This document shows, one piece after another, positions 9,801 to 18,742 of a DNA stretch of 64,000 nt. The translations under genes were made by a program, and so were the position numbers. Origin of the DNA: Histophilus somni (GTDB lineage: Bacteria; Pseudomonadota; Gammaproteobacteria; Enterobacterales; Pasteurellaceae); NCBI RefSeq assembly GCF_014202395.1, contig NZ_JACHGQ010000011.1:1-64000 (forward strand), read 5' to 3'. Every line of letters begins with the position of its first letter. Position 1 is the stretch's first letter. Under the pieces are notes generated by a model. It was not told the origin of the DNA. It did not search any database and saw only the letters and a list, made by a program, of their open reading frames with translations.

Positions 9801-12800
9801 CTTGCTTCTGCCAAAAATTCAGGATTTTTCAACACATTTTCTTCAAAAGAAGAACCACGTTTATCTTCTAACGCCAATAAATTTTTCAGATTTAAGTCAT
9901 CTTCCAAACTATCATAATTCGGCTTAGAAACAGTTTCCTGTTCAGATTTTGCCTCTTTAGCTTGTGATTTATTCGATTTCGCAAAGAAGAAATCTTTTAC
10001 TTTCGCAAACCAAGATTTCTCATCTGATTTTGCTTTTGGCGATACGCCCTCTGCTCCTTCTGATTGGAGTTTATGATTACCGTTATTGTTGCGATTACTT
10101 TCAGCCAACGCACTTCTTGGTGTACCTAATACAGCTGATTGTCCATTTTCCGCAACTGTTTCATTGCTTACCGGATCGCTCAAATTTGATGGGCGTGGCG
10201 GTAATTCAGGTGCCACATCATCTTCCACTCTCGCTTTTACAATCGGATTTGCCGCTGCCGCTTCATCACCTTTTGCTTTCGCTCTCGCAAGCCCTTCCGG
10301 ACTTTTATCCAATGTTGCATAAATCGGCTCGTTTACCTCTGGTTTTGCCGTATTTGCTCGATCTTCTTCAGAATTTGACCGCACTTTTACTTCATTTACA
10401 GTGTCAGTCGCATTTTCCGCAGGTAATGCACGCTTCGGCGTTTGTGGCTCAGAAGAAAATTCCGATGGAATCGGTTCAAATTCTTCACCGCTAGACTGAC
10501 TACGAGCCGATCTCGGCTGTATTGATGGAGAGGTGATTTCAGCATAATCTCCCTCCACAGCCAAGCGTTCTGTACGCACCGCTGTTTGCGATGGTTCGTC
10601 TAACGGAATTGTTTCATAATCACTAACTTGACCTTTTGCAGCTCTCGGTTGTAACGGCGAAACCTCACCAATTGTAGCGTAATCTCCACCATCTACCGCA
10701 ACTTTAGGTGTAGCCTCCGGTGTTGCCGGTAAATCACGTTTTGCTTTATTCGCTCTATTTACAACATCATTAATGTCGGCATAAATATGATCTGCCGTAT
10801 CAACTTCCTGAGTTAAACGGAAATTTGGAAGTGCCGGCAGAGGATCATTCGCACTGCGAGTTTTAGAGGTAATTTCCGAATAAATTTCATTACCTACTTC
10901 TTCCACTTTGTTTAACAAGGTTTTCACTGTCGGTAATTCCGGCAATTGATCACCAGCCGCTCTTCTCACACTGCCGTACAACGGATTATCCACCATTTCA
11001 AGGTTAGAAGATGCTTTTGGTTTGGACAATACGCTGTAAATACTTCCAATCGTATCATAAACATGATCAGCTAAATCCGCACCTTGACTTAAACGAGTTC
11101 TAAACTCATTTGGAAGAGGTGGTAACGGATCATTCGCATTGCGGGTTCTAGAAGTAATTTCCGAATAAGTGCCATTACCTGCTTCCGTGTCGCTATTCAA
11201 CAAGTTTCTCACTGTCGGTAATTCCGGCAATTGATCACTCGCAGATCTTCTCACACTGCCGTACAGCGGATTATCCACCATTTCAAGGTTAGAAGATGCC
11301 TGCGGTCGGGACAAGGTACTGTAAATGCTCTCAATAGTATCTGCTAGAACTTTATTTCTCGTCCCTTCACCACCTAAAAGGCTGTAAGGACTATCACTTT
11401 CACCACCTAAGTTTCTATTTCTAACCGCACTTCCATTACCTAAAAGACTGTAAGGACCTTCACCGATTTGTTCGTAAATATGCTCCTCTGCTGCTTTTGT
11501 TCTTCCTAAAAGGCTATAAGGAGCGGCTGCAATTTCATCATAAACATTTGATCTGATACGAGAAATATCTGAATTTGCATCACCTACCGTACTGTAAGTG
11601 CTATCACTTTCACCGCCTAAAGTTCTATTTCTAACCGCACTTCCATTACCTAAAAGGCTGTAAGGACCTTCACCGATTTGCTCGTAAATATGTTCCTCTG
11701 CGGCTTTTGCTCTTCCCAAAAGACTATAAGGAGCGGCTGCAATTTCATCATAAACATTTGATCTGATACGAGAAATATCTGAATTTGCATCACCTACCGT
11801 ACTGTAAATATCATCGCTATTGTTACGTAACGTTCTAGCTTTGTTAGCGTTGCTATCGCCTAAAAGATCGTAAGCACCTTCAGCACTCACTTTGTCATAA
11901 ACAAGCTCATCTCCTAATGCTTTCACTTTTCCTAAGAGACTGTAAATATCATCGCTACCATTAGGCAATTTTCTTCCTTTATTGGCATTTTGATCACCCA
12001 AAGTGCTATAACCTTCACTGCCTTCATCAGAAGTTCTTAGTTTGCGTACATCAGCACTAGAACCGTAGAGCGGATTATCTACCATTTCTACAACATCTTC
12101 TGAAGAAATTCTAGTTGTAGTCGGCTGTTCGGCATCATTATTTACTGCTTTGCTAAACTTAGATTGTAATTTAGATTTTGCTTTTTCACCCAACTCCACT
12201 AAGTCTGCAACTTCAAAATTGAATTGTGTACTTGCATACACATCATCTCTCGTTACGGTCTTAGCTTTGCTTAGATCATCAACAATTTCGCCCGTTACAT
12301 TATTATCTTTAAGATTGATTCCGGAAATAACCGATTTTTGTACCGCATCGTAATGTTTTTGCTCCGCACGCCCGCCACGTACATTAAATGAAGATGCACC
12401 ACGCTCGTTAATACCTACAGAAACGCCGACAGAACCACCATCTTTATGATGACTATCATTAAGTTGTTGGCTCGTAACATTTCCTGAAACACGGAAGCCA
12501 CTATTTTCATCTTTATTGATGAAATGAGCCGCTACAAGATCCAAATCTTTAATTTGTCCGGTAATTCTGTTCGCAACAATACCTGCCTGTTGATTAAGAA
12601 GTTTTCTGTTCTCAACTTCATGAGTATAACCTGCCCCAAAACTTCCATTACCTTTTACAAGTGTGGAACTAGAAAGTGCGGCACCTGCTGAAGCACTAAA
12701 ATCAAAACCTCTATAAAGTCTATCGAAGGAATCTTGTTTTGATACAATGTTCGTTTTACCTTTGATATTTAAATCCAAATGATCCGCTTTAATATTTGAG

Positions 12801-15800
12801 CTAATCAAATTAAGATCTTTACCTGCTGCAATTTTTAGATTTTTCGCTCTCAGCAAGCTGTTGTTATGTGTAACTGATTTTTCTGTCGTGAAACTTTCAT
12901 TGCCATCAACAGAACCTGATACGCCACCATTACAACCTCCGCTCATCACGCTACAACCTGAATTTATACCAAATGCAAATTTCTGACGAGATTGTCTTTC
13001 AGTACTTTCTCTTGTTGTTTCGCCGTCAAGTATATCAACATTACGTTTGGCTTGAAGCGTTAGCTTGCTGTTAGCATCGCTTTCTACATTTTTCAACTGT
13101 AGATTTCCACCATGGGCTGAAAGCGTAATATTACCTGCAATTTTTGTGCGAATGTCAGAGGTTTCCTTAACCTTATTTGTTTCGTAATTACGCTCAAATC
13201 CAAACTTAGATGAACCGCCAACCAATTCGCCGGTAACAATATTTGCAACATCGCTAATATGTTGCAACGCAACTGTACCATCTTGCTTAACGCCTCGTTG
13301 TGCCTCTACAATTTCTTTCGCTACATGGCTAACAGCATCTGCAATAGCTGAGTGTCCTTCTGTTTCAATACCGAATTTCAAGACTGAACGTTCAGAATCA
13401 AGATGATATTCATCTTTTTGTTTATTCGATGTAATCTCTTTTGCAGAAAGTTCAAAGCCTTCATCTTCTTTAACTTTCTTATACTTGTTGAATAAATCAT
13501 TGGCAGATTTTTCTGTCATCAAATCATCAACTTCACTTTGAGATAGGACTTTAAATTTAGGTTCCTCTTTCTGAGCTGCGTTGTCTGTTGCATCAGGTGC
13601 GGCTTTTGCCTTAGCCTGTTGCTCAGCTTTCGCTTCATCTTCTTCTGTTGCCTTTCCTGTGAACTTGTGTTTATTAATATCAACACCACCGATTTCCGCT
13701 TTTTTCAATACATGTAAAATACCATGATCGACTTGCAAATCGCTGTTGGTGTGAGTTAATGATGTTTCTTTTTCTCTCGTTTCGCTGAAAGAACCGCCCA
13801 AAGTAAAACCGGTGCCAGTATTAGATGATGCACCGCCAATATTTGTTTTCTCGCCGTTTTGGCTATCACGTTCATGGCTTACAGTGAACCCTGCACCGCT
13901 AATATGACCGGATGAATATTCTTGATCTAAGCGAATGTAACGTTCCGTCTGTTTCGCATTGCGACCTGCCTTGGTGTTATAATCACCTTGCACAATCCCT
14001 GTAACAACTTTTGCCTTGATCTTACTGCCTTCCTGATTCACATCATTTTTTATTGCGAAATGCACATGATCAAATTCGGTATTTGAACCGACAGAAATCG
14101 CTTTTTGCGTGCTTTCCTTACGATAGCCCAATACCTCGCCTTTCTTAGAGAAAATTCTACCTTTTTCAACGGAATGCTCAGTTCTGTGGGTATCTGTCGT
14201 ATTGAAATTACGTGCTTTTACAAAACCTGTTTTACCTTTAATATCCGAACCTTTTGAATTAATATCTGAATCTTCATCTGCTTCAAGGTGTAAATGTCCC
14301 TCTGTTCTAATTGAAGCACGTTGAACTTCAACATCGCCGTTTCCATTCACAAAAGAGCGAGCAGTATTATCAATTCCTTTGTGTCCAACTAAGCGAGTGC
14401 TTTCCTCACTTAAAATATCGCCTCTATTTTTGATTTTACTTTCGGCTTCAATATCAATATTTTTGCCGGAAATCGTACCGCTGTTTAGTACATCTCTTGT
14501 TTTCAAATTAATTTCATTAGCACGAATAAGTGCATCACCAAGTCCTCTGAATTTTTCAGCATCTCTTAATGTTTTATTTGCAAAATAAACTTGCGGTAAT
14601 AGAACCTCTTTATTGTTGATATTGGCTTTAACATACCAAACAATGTCTTGTTTAAGTTGATTTTGTTGTTCTTTTGTTAGTGCTTCCCCAACTTTCAAAC
14701 CTAACTCTTTAGATTCAAAATAAGAGTTATCTATTAATTTTTTAACCAACTGTGCATCATTTACTTGATATTTCAATGCCAAATGGTTATCTACTTTCTT
14801 CTCAATAGATTTTGTAATTAACTGATGTTCTAAATAGTTATCACCAATTACCGCTACTTTCTTACCGGCATCGGTAGATGAACCTACTTTATTTAAGAAA
14901 TATTTAGATCCAAAATATTCATCTTGGTTAATATACTGCAATTTCGTTCTGTAAAGCGGATCGGTTTCCACTTTAGGACGTGTATCATCTACCTCTTTTA
15001 AGAATTGGTTTTTCGAAAGTGCTTCTTCAATTTGATGATCTTTCGCCAGCTCTTTTCTGTATTCTTCAAGACGTTTTTCTTCTTCAATTTTCGCTTTTGC
15101 ATCCGCTTGTTTTTGCTGTTCTTGTTTTTCTTTCTCAAGAACGAGTTGTCGTTTTTCTTCTTCAATTTTGCCTTGTAATTTCTTCTCTTCCGCAAGTTTT
15201 TCGGTTTCTTGCTGAGCAATTTGTTTCAATTCTGCTTGTTTTTCAAGTGCACTTTTCTCTTGGCGTTCTTCCTCTTTTTTGTAACCTGTTTCTAGTTCAC
15301 TTTGTACTTTTTCATTTTTTGTTTTTGCATCAAGAGCTTTGCTTTGGCGTTCTGCTTGTGCTTTCTCTTTATATTCATTGAATTTTTGACGTAACTTTTC
15401 CTGTACATGATCAGGTAAAGTATCAAAACGATCTCTTGTTTCTAGCCTTGACTCAGTTTTATAGTCAGGCTCATCGGGTTCGCGTTCCCAGCCATCATCA
15501 GACACCTCTCGAATATATGTTTTTTCACCAATTTCATCCAATAACTTATCTAAGAATTTTCCATTCTCTGATAATTCGTTTTCATTCAATAAATCAGGTT
15601 CTTCTCCTGTGTGAGGTTTTAATAGAAATTCATCTTCCTCATCAATCTCAATATTTTTATCGACCGTTTTATCTAACTGTACGCTGTTATCCACAAAAAG
15701 ATTTGGAATAGATAGCAGATCTGACAAGGCGGATAAATCAACATTGCTATTATTCAGATTTTCTTGCCCGTTGACCTCTGATTTAAATTCCGCTTTACTG

Positions 15801-18718
15801 ATATCAAATTTATAGTTTCCTACTGTTACTTGCTCAGTTTCAGAAAATCCTCCAGTTGAACCATTTTCTAAAGCTTTCATATCTCCCTGAATTTTTCCAG
15901 CAAGAATTTTAGCTTTATCTGTTGGGCGATAATCAAAGTGGGCATCTTGTTTTTCTTTAAATGATTTCCAACGTTCTGACAATGTTTTATGGTTACTATT
16001 TCGCCAATCCGCCCCAAAAACTTGCACCATAGCCTTTTGGAAAGTATCCGATTTAATGTCTTTTAATAAGTGCATAGCTTGCGAGTTATCCGCATAATAA
16101 GAACTGGAATTTGTTATTGGTTGCTCAGAAAATAAACCGTCAAAAAGCTCCTCAAGAGAATTGAATTTTCTCTCTGCTTGCCCTGAAAGTGCGGATAAAA
16201 AGAGACGGGCTCTCGGCTGATAATTAAATGTAATATCTTGTTTTTGTTTGAAAAATTCAGTCAACAAATTGGCTTGGTAAGCCTTCATATTATTTACAAC
16301 TTTTGCATTTTGGGCTTCGAAAGTGTTTTTAACATTAATCACACCATGATTAGTGAGTGTTGCCTCTTGTTGATTATCTCTTTTCTTACCTTCGAATTTG
16401 AAATTGCCTTCCGCACGGATCAAGCCTGCTTTTTCGACTTTCACCTCTGCTTTTTCAAATTCTACCGGATTGATCCATAGACGATAGTCGTTATTATGCC
16501 AACCATGACTTGCAATATCAGAACGGCGATAACGGGTTAATACGGAAGAATTTGTTCCTTTGCTGACTTTGCCCGACAATTGAACATCATTAATCAGTTC
16601 ATTAGCTTTTACAGTAAGATCGCTCTTAGCAAAAATATTACCCAAGTTGTAAACGGTATTTTCTGCATCGAGTTCCATTTTACCCTCAGAATGCAATAGA
16701 GAATCCGCTCCATTAATAATATTTCCCTCAGTTTCTTTATTATTTCCTTTAGCAGATAAAGTCAGTTGTTCACGAGCACCCAAAATCCCTTTTTCATTAT
16801 AGATACTCCCTTGTTTAGCATTAATCGTCAGCGTTTTTCCGCTGGCTAATAATCCGTTGTTAACAACATTGCCTGCCGCATTAATGGTAAGTCTTGCAGT
16901 AGTTTGTAGTTCATCATTTTCGCTAATAACCACATTTTGAGCATCAATAGTCAACTCATCTTTCGCTTTTATAAACTTGTTACCCTTGCTGACAAAACTT
17001 GTATTATCTTTAAAAGTTAATTTAGCTTTAGATTTACTTTCAATGGTACCGGTATTTTCAAAGCCAACATCTAAATCAGCAACGGTTTCTTCTTTAACGT
17101 CCGCCTTGCGTTTATTGTCTTTATTTACAGAAACAGTAACTGTCTTACCTTTGGTTGTAATATCAAGATTGTCTTCCGCATAAATTTCTTTTTTATTGAC
17201 TAATTTATCGGTATCAATTTTTACTTTATTTCCGTAAATACGCCCTTGGTTAGTCAATGTTTGAGATTTAAGCTCAAGATCCGTTGCAACGATTTTTGTC
17301 TCGCCATCCAAGACAAGAGATTTTTTTGCATCCACTTTAACTTTTTTAGAAGCTAACTTCCCTTTGTTTTTTAACTTGGCATCTTCTGTATCTTTAAGTG
17401 TGATGGAGTTATTTGCCGTAATCTCATTTGCTATGGTAACTCTTTTGGCGTTATTTAATGCAATCTCATTTTTGGCTTGTAATTTATCACCTAAATCAAT
17501 ATCCCCTTTATTGCTTTCAATTTTAATATCGTTTTCAGATAAAATAATACCATCGTGTTTTACACCCGCACCTTGATCCGTTACGATCAATTTAATACTT
17601 TTACCGTGCATTGCACCTGTACTTGCACCGGTAATTGCGACTTCTTCTTTGTCGGAAGCCTGACTGGTACTACTGTCTTTTTGTACTTCTAATTTCGTTT
17701 TATCATTCTCAATGCTATATTTGGTTTTACCTTTCCCTGCAATAAAGGTAATTTCTGTTTCTACATTAGAACTTTCTTTATTTTTAATTGTGCCTTTCTG
17801 TTCAATTTTCTTCGCAATAATATCTAAGTAAGGTAAATTATCCGTTGCAAACCCGTTGACATCTATTGTTACTGTTCCTTCTGAAACATCTAGATCCATA
17901 ACACCATTTTTAGGATCGATAAGCTTACTTGTCGTTGCAACAAAACGTCCTGCGTTAATGGTTTGCACCCCATTTAGGTTAATACCATGTTGGTTGGCAA
18001 TAACCAAATCGGCTTTTTTACCTAAAATCTCTAACGCCCCTTTAATTTGACTTAACTCTGCTCCCGTTACTTGATTTAAAATAACTTTTGCTTCCTGCTC
18101 TGTTAAATTCTTATTACCTTCTAGATAACCCACTAATTCAGAACGTTGTTGATCTTTATTATTTTTAAAAACCGCTCCGTTTGGAATATTAAATTTTTGG
18201 AAACGGTTATCTGAAATTCCTTTATCATTCGGTTTCGCAATATCGATAACAATGACGTTATTTTCTGTTTTGTATAGTTTAGTAGGGTGGTTGTTTACAT
18301 CGTTTGCAACAGTATTTCCTGCTCCAGTTTGATTCTTATAGCTAGTATCCAATTGAACATCATTATTATTGTTGGTTGATGTAATATCAGTTAGCTGAGG
18401 TTTTTTCTCCGTTTTTGCTACTTCTGCTGACTGTGCAAAATTCGGTGCTGCTACCATACTTAACAGCAATACAGAAACGCTTTTCCAATTTAAGCACAAA
18501 GCAGAAGATACCGGATTTAAAAAGGTTTTTACGGATAAACATACGTTGGATAAGCGGTAGTCTTCAATCGCTCCCTGCCGGTCTTCCTCGTCTGTTTTTT
18601 CTGACACAACAACAGAATCAGATGAACCACTATCTACAGCTGATGTAATACATTCTGCTACAGGAACTAAACAACCTCTTGTCTTGCTGAAAATAAGCTT
18701 ATAACAATTCTTATTCAT
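6827..18718 (-). CDS. ibpA: IbpA: giant two-partner-secretion exoprotein with twin Fic domains and YopT-like protease domain
   Basis: Secreted fibrillar virulence protein of H. somni; the known family protein binds immunoglobulin, and its Fic domains AMPylate host Rho GTPases. 3963 residues here. In order: extended signal region (MNKNCYKLIFSKTRGCLVPV) with hydrophobic core near 75-92; TPS secretion domain ~110-350 (NQHGINLNG); long beta-helix of haemagglutinin-like repeats; charged coiled coil ~1110-1240; more haemagglutinin repeats to ~2100; tyrosine-motif array ~2212-2800, ending in EPIYA (Y2800); Fic1 with HPFAEGNGRMAR at H3162; Fic2 with the same motif at H3584; C-terminal peptidase C58-like domain with C3777 (GVCESTC), H3900 (GGSHTVS) and D3915 (FFDPNFGE). 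As I recall, the catalytic histidines in strain 2336 are 3295 and 3717 of 4095, so this allele is ~133 residues shorter upstream of Fic1. ATG preceded by AGGAAGG, 24 bases after ibpB. No frameshift seen. Confidence 0.96.
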   Translation of the reverse strand: MNKNCYKLIFSKTRGCLVPVAECITSAVDSGSSDSVVVSEKTDEEDRQGAIEDYRLSNVCLSVKTFLNPVSSALCLNWKSVSVLLLSMVAAPNFAQSAEVAKTEKKPQLTDITSTNNNNDVQLDTSYKNQTGAGNTVANDVNNHPTKLYKTENNVIVIDIAKPNDKGISDNRFQKFNIPNGAVFKNNKDQQRSELVGYLEGNKNLTEQEAKVILNQVTGAELSQIKGALEILGKKADLVIANQHGINLNGVQTINAGRFVATTSKLIDPKNGVMDLDVSEGTVTIDVNGFATDNLPYLDIIAKKIEQKGTIKNKESSNVETEITFIAGKGKTKYSIENDKTKLEVQKDSSTSQASDKEEVAITGASTGAMHGKSIKLIVTDQGAGVKHDGIILSENDIKIESNKGDIDLGDKLQAKNEIALNNAKRVTIANEITANNSITLKDTEDAKLKNKGKLASKKVKVDAKKSLVLDGETKIVATDLELKSQTLTNQGRIYGNKVKIDTDKLVNKKEIYAEDNLDITTKGKTVTVSVNKDNKRKADVKEETVADLDVGFENTGTIESKSKAKLTFKDNTSFVSKGNKFIKAKDELTIDAQNVVISENDELQTTARLTINAAGNVVNNGLLASGKTLTINAKQGSIYNEKGILGAREQLTLSAKGNNKETEGNIINGADSLLHSEGKMELDAENTVYNLGNIFAKSDLTVKANELINDVQLSGKVSKGTNSSVLTRYRRSDIASHGWHNNDYRLWINPVEFEKAEVKVEKAGLIRAEGNFKFEGKKRDNQQEATLTNHGVINVKNTFEAQNAKVVNNMKAYQANLLTEFFKQKQDITFNYQPRARLFLSALSGQAERKFNSLEELFDGLFSEQPITNSSSYYADNSQAMHLLKDIKSDTFQKAMVQVFGADWRNSNHKTLSERWKSFKEKQDAHFDYRPTDKAKILAGKIQGDMKALENGSTGGFSETEQVTVGNYKFDISKAEFKSEVNGQENLNNSNVDLSALSDLLSIPNLFVDNSVQLDKTVDKNIEIDEEDEFLLKPHTGEEPDLLNENELSENGKFLDKLLDEIGEKTYIREVSDDGWEREPDEPDYKTESRLETRDRFDTLPDHVQEKLRQKFNEYKEKAQAERQSKALDAKTKNEKVQSELETGYKKEEERQEKSALEKQAELKQIAQQETEKLAEEKKLQGKIEEEKRQLVLEKEKQEQQKQADAKAKIEEEKRLEEYRKELAKDHQIEEALSKNQFLKEVDDTRPKVETDPLYRTKLQYINQDEYFGSKYFLNKVGSSTDAGKKVAVIGDNYLEHQLITKSIEKKVDNHLALKYQVNDAQLVKKLIDNSYFESKELGLKVGEALTKEQQNQLKQDIVWYVKANINNKEVLLPQVYFANKTLRDAEKFRGLGDALIRANEINLKTRDVLNSGTISGKNIDIEAESKIKNRGDILSEESTRLVGHKGIDNTARSFVNGNGDVEVQRASIRTEGHLHLEADEDSDINSKGSDIKGKTGFVKARNFNTTDTHRTEHSVEKGRIFSKKGEVLGYRKESTQKAISVGSNTEFDHVHFAIKNDVNQEGSKIKAKVVTGIVQGDYNTKAGRNAKQTERYIRLDQEYSSGHISGAGFTVSHERDSQNGEKTNIGGASSNTGTGFTLGGSFSETREKETSLTHTNSDLQVDHGILHVLKKAEIGGVDINKHKFTGKATEEDEAKAEQQAKAKAAPDATDNAAQKEEPKFKVLSQSEVDDLMTEKSANDLFNKYKKVKEDEGFELSAKEITSNKQKDEYHLDSERSVLKFGIETEGHSAIADAVSHVAKEIVEAQRGVKQDGTVALQHISDVANIVTGELVGGSSKFGFERNYETNKVKETSDIRTKIAGNITLSAHGGNLQLKNVESDANSKLTLQAKRNVDILDGETTRESTERQSRQKFAFGINSGCSVMSGGCNGGVSGSVDGNESFTTEKSVTHNNSLLRAKNLKIAAGKDLNLISSNIKADHLDLNIKGKTNIVSKQDSFDRLYRGFDFSASAGAALSSSTLVKGNGSFGAGYTHEVENRKLLNQQAGIVANRITGQIKDLDLVAAHFINKDENSGFRVSGNVTSQQLNDSHHKDGGSVGVSVGINERGASSFNVRGGRAEQKHYDAVQKSVISGINLKDNNVTGEIVDDLSKAKTVTRDDVYASTQFNFEVADLVELGEKAKSKLQSKFSKAVNNDAEQPTTTRISSEDVVEMVDNPLYGSSADVRKLRTSDEGSEGYSTLGDQNANKGRKLPNGSDDIYSLLGKVKALGDELVYDKVSAEGAYDLLGDSNANKARTLRNNSDDIYSTVGDANSDISRIRSNVYDEIAAAPYSLLGRAKAAEEHIYEQIGEGPYSLLGNGSAVRNRTLGGESDSTYSTVGDANSDISRIRSNVYDEIAAAPYSLLGRTKAAEEHIYEQIGEGPYSLLGNGSAVRNRNLGGESDSPYSLLGGEGTRNKVLADTIESIYSTLSRPQASSNLEMVDNPLYGSVRRSASDQLPELPTVRNLLNSDTEAGNGTYSEITSRTRNANDPLPPLPNEFRTRLSQGADLADHVYDTIGSIYSVLSKPKASSNLEMVDNPLYGSVRRAAGDQLPELPTVKTLLNKVEEVGNEIYSEITSKTRSANDPLPALPNFRLTQEVDTADHIYADINDVVNRANKAKRDLPATPEATPKVAVDGGDYATIGEVSPLQPRAAKGQVSDYETIPLDEPSQTAVRTERLAVEGDYAEITSPSIQPRSARSQSSGEEFEPIPSEFSSEPQTPKRALPAENATDTVNEVKVRSNSEEDRANTAKPEVNEPIYATLDKSPEGLARAKAKGDEAAAANPIVKARVEDDVAPELPPRPSNLSDPVSNETVAENGQSAVLGTPRSALAESNRNNNGNHKLQSEGAEGVSPKAKSDEKSWFAKVKDFFFAKSNKSQAKEAKSEQETVSKPNYDSLEDDLNLKNLLALEDKRGSSFEENVLKNPEFLAEAREIAKKYIPEATIKQMGNSPEFDEILTEGAKKVEKRINDALTFKPSVDEFNEIQGLVKNIQKGSAVDDLNAQTLAITEALADTSKTIQRNPKLKEEVQGAIEEFLKSSQGKELTVEMIEKLNHGLRPDEGSDRLLYKKENLTKENAVFSSPQASKIQLNETVDFINQAIKQNVEPSVLAGLVYQRLIAYHPFAEGNGRMARVVVNKILLDAGYPAFTKFSSEFETQIIPQTKATAKSATSAEVVKEFLTELGKKSSSQESGANNQDEQATLPVTLKSKDVSEVENTQSADSLTIKQPEQGKAGGQLPSVPKVETSVNEVASLSSAPAELKNAAGGNKKAAEKSEGATGVEKEKTTLFQRVKQFFTGSKGGAKPVAGDETANKVNYQDLEDNLNLKGLISLEDDRNANFESNVLKNEKFLDEAREISKKSIPEATVKQMSHLPEFDDILTEGAKKVESRINKAITFRPSAEEFSEIQDLVKTLPKTKVIEDLSTKTNEITEALAATSKTIQRTPELKEQLKTAIEDFLQNSQGKPLTVQMIENLNHGLRPDEGEGRLLYKKENLTKENAVFSSPEAAKIQLAETVDFINRAKNEGIEPSVVGALVYQRLIAYHPFAEGNGRMARVIVNKILLDAGYPAFTKFSDEFEPQIIPQTKASTKSATSSEVVVEFLKELAKKGSEEDNGQNLEKTDRTSTDLTESAVENSAALSSGTVRSATVSETVTETEQAKAKPVSDLVSNKELVEQQRTVLQRIQDQFQPLKVKSKIDAVRSSVEEFGGEVSFKFAQSKGEVYKEIVKHMETQNGVCESTCAHWIAKNVNPNDENFFNTLYEGGKKGHLKKETIDSIKKLQTEFINSGSATQQFKLTDSWLQEQGVVPKEKKVADFVRRDEVSGTVSKNDVSSLVKAILDTGDDKAGVKKISINLEGGSHTVSAAVDGSKVTFFDPNFGEMTFPTHQQFENWLKNAFWQKSGYAGKQEGKRFFNVVNYKKIID
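7701..7734. repeat. Inverted pair of uptake sequences inside ibpA
   Basis: ACCGCACTT (7701-7709) faces AAGTGCGGT (7726-7734) across 16 bases, in the linker-coding stretch between Fic2 and the protease domain. Confidence 0.7.
7775..8785 (-). repeat. Fic repeat unit 2 (DR2) within ibpA
   Basis: Second of two ~1-kb coding repeats. It runs from a VKQFF-containing segment through an LEDNLNLKGL block and the Fic core HPFAEGNGRMAR (7943-7969 plus downstream) to VVVEFLKELAKK. It matches unit 1 with a catalytic-to-catalytic offset of 1266 bp (422 codons); stretches such as GYPAFTKFS are identical even at synonymous positions. Confidence 0.85.
9040..10020 (-). repeat. Fic repeat unit 1 (DR1) within ibpA
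   Basis: First Fic unit: VKDFFFAK segment, LEDDLNLKNL block, Fic core HPFAEGNGRMAR (H codon 9233-9235) and VVKEFLTELGKK. Strongly similar to unit 2 over its length. The family's Fic core supplies the histidine base and the anion hole for AMP transfer. Confidence 0.85.
10319..12085 (-). repeat. Tyrosine-motif repeat array within ibpA
   Basis: Residues ~2212-2800 hold at least twenty short tyrosine motifs of the form YxxI/L/V (YSLL, YSTV, YDEI, YEQI, YSEI, YETI, YATI) plus three copies of MVDNPLYGS (an NPxY motif) and a terminal EPIYA. The region is low in other features, Ser/Asn/Gly/Pro-rich, and clearly built from duplicated units. Confidence 0.8.
11391..11810 (-). repeat. Tandem 210-bp (70-codon) direct repeat in the tyrosine array
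   Basis: Two adjacent copies offset by exactly 210 bp: for example CTATTTCTAACCGCACTTCC occurs at ~11415 and ~11625, and GAATTTGCATCACCTACCGT at ~11571 and ~11781. Each unit encodes YDEI, YSLL, YEQI, YSLL and YSTV motifs and an uptake sequence. Confidence 0.85.
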
Positions 18719-18742
18719 AATACCTTCCTCTAAACTAAAAAA

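Noticed and set aside
9964..10494. 176-codon plus-strand open frame opposite ibpA
   Set aside because: Antisense shadow of the linker region; His/Leu/Pro-rich with no recognisable fold and no independent start signal.
11391..12085. CRISPR-like repetition
   Set aside because: The repeats are in frame, of 70-codon units, and encode continuous protein; no short palindromic repeat with unique spacers.
14980..15381. 133-codon open frame on the plus strand opposite ibpA
   Set aside because: It is the antisense of the Lys/Glu coiled-coil segment, giving Leu/Phe-rich nonsense; no ribosome-binding site or family resemblance.
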